Assembly (NCBI GenBank): GCA_021324335.1
Contig: JAJPJH010000103.1
Span: forward strand, 1-36,645
Reading direction: 5' to 3'
DNA length: 36,645 nt
From: Gammaproteobacteria bacterium
GTDB lineage: Bacteria; Pseudomonadota; Gammaproteobacteria; DSM-16500
The notes under the pieces were generated by a model. It was not told the DNA's origin and did no database searches. It saw nothing but the letters and a program-made list of their open reading frames with translations. This document shows positions 34,420-36,645 of the stretch, piece after piece (the first letter of the stretch is position 1; each line of letters begins with the position of its first letter). The position numbers and the translations under genes are program-made.

Positions 34420-35182
34420 ATTAACCGTTCTCTTACAAGCGATACAAGAAGCAGGAGAAGCGATTCTCACCTTACAAAAAGCAGGCTTTTCTATTATGAG
34501 GAAAGCGAATAGTGAGATTGTGACGCAAGCAGATTTAGTAGGGAATGATATTTTAAAAAAACAATTAATGCGGGCCTTTCCTGAAGATGGTTGGCTGTCA
34601 GAAGAAACGCTAGATGACCCTAAGCGTTTAACTTGTCGTCGAGTGTGGATTGTTGATCCAATTGATGGGACCAAAGAATATGCACAAGGGTTAGCTGAAT
34701 ATGCGGTTTCAGTGGCGTTAGTGGAAGAGGGTCAGCTCGTACTGTCGGCGGTTTTTAATCCTGCTAAAGGTGAATTATTTCATGCTGTTCGTGGTAAAGG
34801 AGCATGGTTAGGGAATGATAAATTAGTTTGTGAAAAAACGATTCCCGAAAAATTATTGTTATTAGCTAGTCGATCGGAATATGCACGTGGAGAATGGGAG
34901 GTTTATGAGCGGCATCATCGGGTTCAGCAAGTGGGTTCGATTGCTTATAAATTAGCATTAGTAGCAGCGGGGCGGGCGCATGCAACATTTAGCTTGGGGC
35001 CGAAAAATGAATGGGATATTGCAGGTGGGGTATTATTGGTTTTGGAGGCGGGTGGTGTGGTGACGGATAAACATAGACAGGCTTTTGCGTTTAATCAGGA
35101 AAAAGTTGTCGTACAAGGAGTAGTAGCAGTAGGTAATAGTCAAGCGATTACTCTTTTGTTTGATGACCTGGCTGCAATCTAG
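34409..35182 (+). CDS. cysQ: 3'(2'),5'-bisphosphate nucleotidase (CysQ-like)
   Basis: Inositol-monophosphatase-fold enzyme that converts PAP to AMP, relieving product inhibition of sulfotransferases. VTQADLVGND, LSEET (metal Glu65/66), WIVDPIDGTKEY (80-91, DPIDGT metal motif) and NEWDIAGG (200-207) give the three-metal site. The family also contains inositol phosphatases, but its place immediately behind a PAPS synthetase and a sulfotransferase makes PAP the natural substrate. It overlaps the sulfotransferase gene by 11 bases. Length 257 is close to E. coli CysQ (246). Last gene of the operon; a hairpin follows. Confidence 0.9.
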   Translation: MEHELTVLLQAIQEAGEAILTLQKAGFSIMRKANSEIVTQADLVGNDILKKQLMRAFPEDGWLSEETLDDPKRLTCRRVWIVDPIDGTKEYAQGLAEYAVSVALVEEGQLVLSAVFNPAKGELFHAVRGKGAWLGNDKLVCEKTIPEKLLLLASRSEYARGEWEVYERHHRVQQVGSIAYKLALVAAGRAHATFSLGPKNEWDIAGGVLLVLEAGGVVTDKHRQAFAFNQEKVVVQGVVAVGNSQAITLLFDDLAAI

Positions 35183-35211
35183 ATAATACCTTCGTGTTCT
35201 TTTTATAAGTA

Positions 35212-35240
35212 TGGCGCATTTCGGGGATGAGAATGCGCCA
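35212..35240. terminator. Hairpin between cysQ and the convergent EEP gene
   Basis: TGGCGCATT (35212-35220) and AATGCGCCA (35232-35240) form a perfect 9-bp GC-rich stem, extended by a T-G pair. It is placed to end transcription from both sides, though no strong T tract follows on either strand. Confidence 0.6.
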
Positions 35241-35274
35241 ATCTTAGATAAAAGCTTCCTTTGCTAGCTACTCT

Positions 35275-36255
35275 TTATGCGAATTTAGGAGTCATTGTTA
35301 AATTAGACATTTTCGCAGATTCTAAGTGCTCTAAAAAGCCATCCGGAATTTCATTTAATCGCGGTGAGAGTTCTTTTGTAAATGTCATGGCTGGGTTAGG
35401 TGTATTAATATCTGTCATACATATGACATCAACTGGAAAAGTTGACATAATGCCATCTCTTGTTTCGATAACCACATTTGTTTCGTTTTTATCGGAATTA
35501 TATTGAGCTATAAATGAAGATGCACAAATTGAATTAACATATAACAAGTTTGCAAAACGATGTTCGCTATCTAATGCTTGAGAGATGTCATGTCTAGAAT
35601 AATTATCTGATTCCAGTACTAAATCTCTATTGAAATCACCTAAAAAAGCTACATGGTTAATGCCTAATTGCTTTGCTAACTCACATAATAGCTGAACGTC
35701 TTTTTTGACCTCTTTTCCAAAATTTGCATGGACATTAACAATCAACGTCATTGCTCCTGATTTTTTATGTAAAAATACAAGAGGCAAAATTCTCTTTGCC
35801 AAACCTTCTTCTAGCGAGGCACTGGATATTTTTTCTGTTAATTCTCGCTGAATGGTATAAGAGTGCGCATCATATAGAGTAGTTAGAAAATATTCATCTT
35901 CTATATTATTAAAATAGCTAATTTCATAATTCTTTAACATTTCATTCTGTCTAATCTCTCCTTCAAATTGGGCTCGTAGGTCATCAGTTTCTGGGCATTC
36001 CTGTAAGCATATAAAGGCTGGAGCTTCATCTTTTGCAGCATAGCCAATGCGTGATATAATATGGCTTAATCGATTGGTGTAAAATTTATCCGATTCTTCG
36101 TGACAACCAAATCCATTATTAAAATACTTCCATTTATCATTAAATTTCATTTGGCATAATATATTCCAGCTCATCAAAGTCATATCATTGTTTTTTGCTA
36201 TAAAGGGCATGTGATCGCTTAACGCTTTTCTAGTTGATTTTGTTATCCTAAGCAT
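35275..36255 (-). CDS. Endonuclease/exonuclease/phosphatase (EEP) family protein
   Basis: A 326-residue EEP-fold protein of unknown substrate. MTLMSWNILCQM (metal Asn), AFICLQECPE (metal Glu), MTLIVNVHANFG (catalytic His) and VAFLGDFNRDLV (Asp/Asn) occur in the usual order. The final SDH strand of the family is not obvious, which could mean divergence there. The SWNILCQ opening recalls CCR4/nocturnin-type deadenylases. GGGAGA just upstream supports ATG 36255 (MLRITKSTRKAL); a TTG at 36270 is less likely. There is no signal peptide. The gene is AT-rich, stands alone beside an IS607-type element and is probably acquired; a host-directed effector is possible. Confidence 0.72.
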   Translation of the reverse strand: MLRITKSTRKALSDHMPFIAKNNDMTLMSWNILCQMKFNDKWKYFNNGFGCHEESDKFYTNRLSHIISRIGYAAKDEAPAFICLQECPETDDLRAQFEGEIRQNEMLKNYEISYFNNIEDEYFLTTLYDAHSYTIQRELTEKISSASLEEGLAKRILPLVFLHKKSGAMTLIVNVHANFGKEVKKDVQLLCELAKQLGINHVAFLGDFNRDLVLESDNYSRHDISQALDSEHRFANLLYVNSICASSFIAQYNSDKNETNVVIETRDGIMSTFPVDVICMTDINTPNPAMTFTKELSPRLNEIPDGFLEHLESAKMSNLTMTPKFA

Positions 36256-36551
36256 TTTTAATTCTCCCAATTCAATTTGTTATTATTAATAAAATCAATA
36301 CTAAGCTAGCATTCTATAAGGTTGCATTCAAGATATCAGCACGTCTAAATGTCCTATACCAGCGATTTTAGATTGGGATTATGGAGGATTAATAGAAACA
36401 ATGAATGATGACTTATGAATAATGTTTCAGAAATAAATGTAACTATAAACATGAAGTAGAGCTATTAATTAGGATAAAATCATAATTAGCTTCCCCCGAA
36501 GGAGCAAATTCTAGTCTTGCAATAAGCGCATAATAGCGTATTATTCGCCCC
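36256..36551. other. Non-coding stretch leading into the IS607-type element
   Basis: No gene is supported here. The left part is AT-rich and must hold the promoter of the EEP gene. Composition changes near 36475-36550, where the insertion-sequence end probably lies; its exact boundary cannot be fixed because the right end is outside the window. Confidence 0.5.
36526..36548. repeat. Inverted repeat just before the transposase start
   Basis: GCGCATAATA (36526-36535) and TATTATTCGC (36539-36548) pair with one mismatch around GCG, ending 3 bases before the transposase ATG. It may be a binding site for the element's own recombinase or overlap its promoter. Confidence 0.45.
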
Positions 36552-36645
36552 ATGGAAAACACTATCAGCACAAGCAAGGCAGCGAAACTTCTGGGCGTTA
36601 CCGTCAAGACTCTCCAACGTTGGGAACGTGAAAAACGTCTCATAC
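36552..36645 (+). CDS. tnpA: IS607-family serine recombinase TnpA, N-terminal fragment (cut by window edge)
   Basis: The 31 codons present read MENTISTSKAAKLLGV, then TVKTLQRWEREKRLI. This is the MerR-like helix-turn-helix that opens IS607-type transposases, where it precedes a serine-resolvase catalytic domain. The higher GC content than the preceding gene fits a mobile element. In this family a tnpB gene encoding an RNA-guided nuclease often follows, but it would be beyond the window. A MerR-type regulator is the alternative; SKAAKLLGV..KTLQRWE is more typical of the transposase. Confidence 0.72.
   Translation, partial: MENTISTSKAAKLLGVTVKTLQRWEREKRLI

Noticed and set aside
36443..36643. 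Small - strand protein at the right edge
   Set aside because: It lies antisense to the transposase start and shows no family resemblance.
1..36645. CRISPR array or rRNA
   Set aside because: No evenly spaced direct repeats and no rRNA-like stretches were seen by eye anywhere in the window.

Overview
The window reads as a chromosomal segment of an AT-rich gammaproteobacterium of the order Legionellales or a close relative, probably an amoeba- or host-associated intracellular bacterium. The evidence is a gammaproteobacterial core in its usual order (mrcA divergent from a pilMNOPQ/hof cluster and aroK; hslVU; ahpC-ahpD as in Legionella and Coxiella) interleaved with AT-richer genes of eukaryotic flavour: two Rho-like GTPase-domain proteins, a possible OTU-like cysteine protease, an adenylate kinase/P450-like/phosphoribosyltransferase fusion and an EEP-family nuclease or phosphatase. 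The assignment to Legionellales is inference; no marker gene here settles it.

Layout. 1-885: 3' part of pdxB. 907-3144: tandem paralogues with a degenerate Rho/Rac GTPase domain. 3190-5573: PBP1A gene broken by a one-base frameshift. 5699-9047: pilM, pilN, a fused pilO-pilP and a short pilQ. 9044-9576: MazEF-type toxin-antitoxin pair on the opposite strand, wedged between pilQ and aroK. 9718-11593: aroK and a secreted His-rich protein whose start crosses a T9 tract. 11544-15098: polX, tRNA-Gly(CCC), alpha-carbonic anhydrase, exonuclease III. 15178-16854: two accessory proteins, the second with Cys and His motifs like an OTU protease. 16769-20184: rph, hslV, hslU, rpiA. 20200-24182: rpe with a VOC protein, acylphosphatase, a small rubredoxin gene, hemL and a KamA-family radical SAM enzyme. 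24271-29771: an unrecognised 611-residue protein, hemJ, the 808-residue three-part fusion and a PAS-LuxR regulator. 29848-31543: ahpC-ahpD and an erpA-like gene. 31667-35182: an overlapping operon of bifunctional sat/cysC, a sulfotransferase and a cysQ-like phosphatase. 35275-36645: an EEP-family protein and the left part of an IS607-type element cut by the window edge.

How genes work together. The sat/cysC, sulfotransferase and cysQ genes form a closed PAPS cycle (make PAPS, transfer sulfate, destroy PAP) with no sulfite-forming reductase beside them, so the likely job is sulfation of a cell product. pilM to pilQ supply the inner-membrane platform and outer-membrane pore of a competence or type IV pilus machine. 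ahpC-ahpD is a peroxidase and its reductant.

The most novel candidate is the 26611-29037 gene, in which an AK1-type adenylate kinase, a compact P450-like middle and an adenine-phosphoribosyltransferase-like domain form one polypeptide, beside a convergent LuxR regulator. The Rho-like pair is the strongest pointer to host interaction. Two one-base homopolymer problems (mrcA and the T9 tract) may be real or assembly errors.
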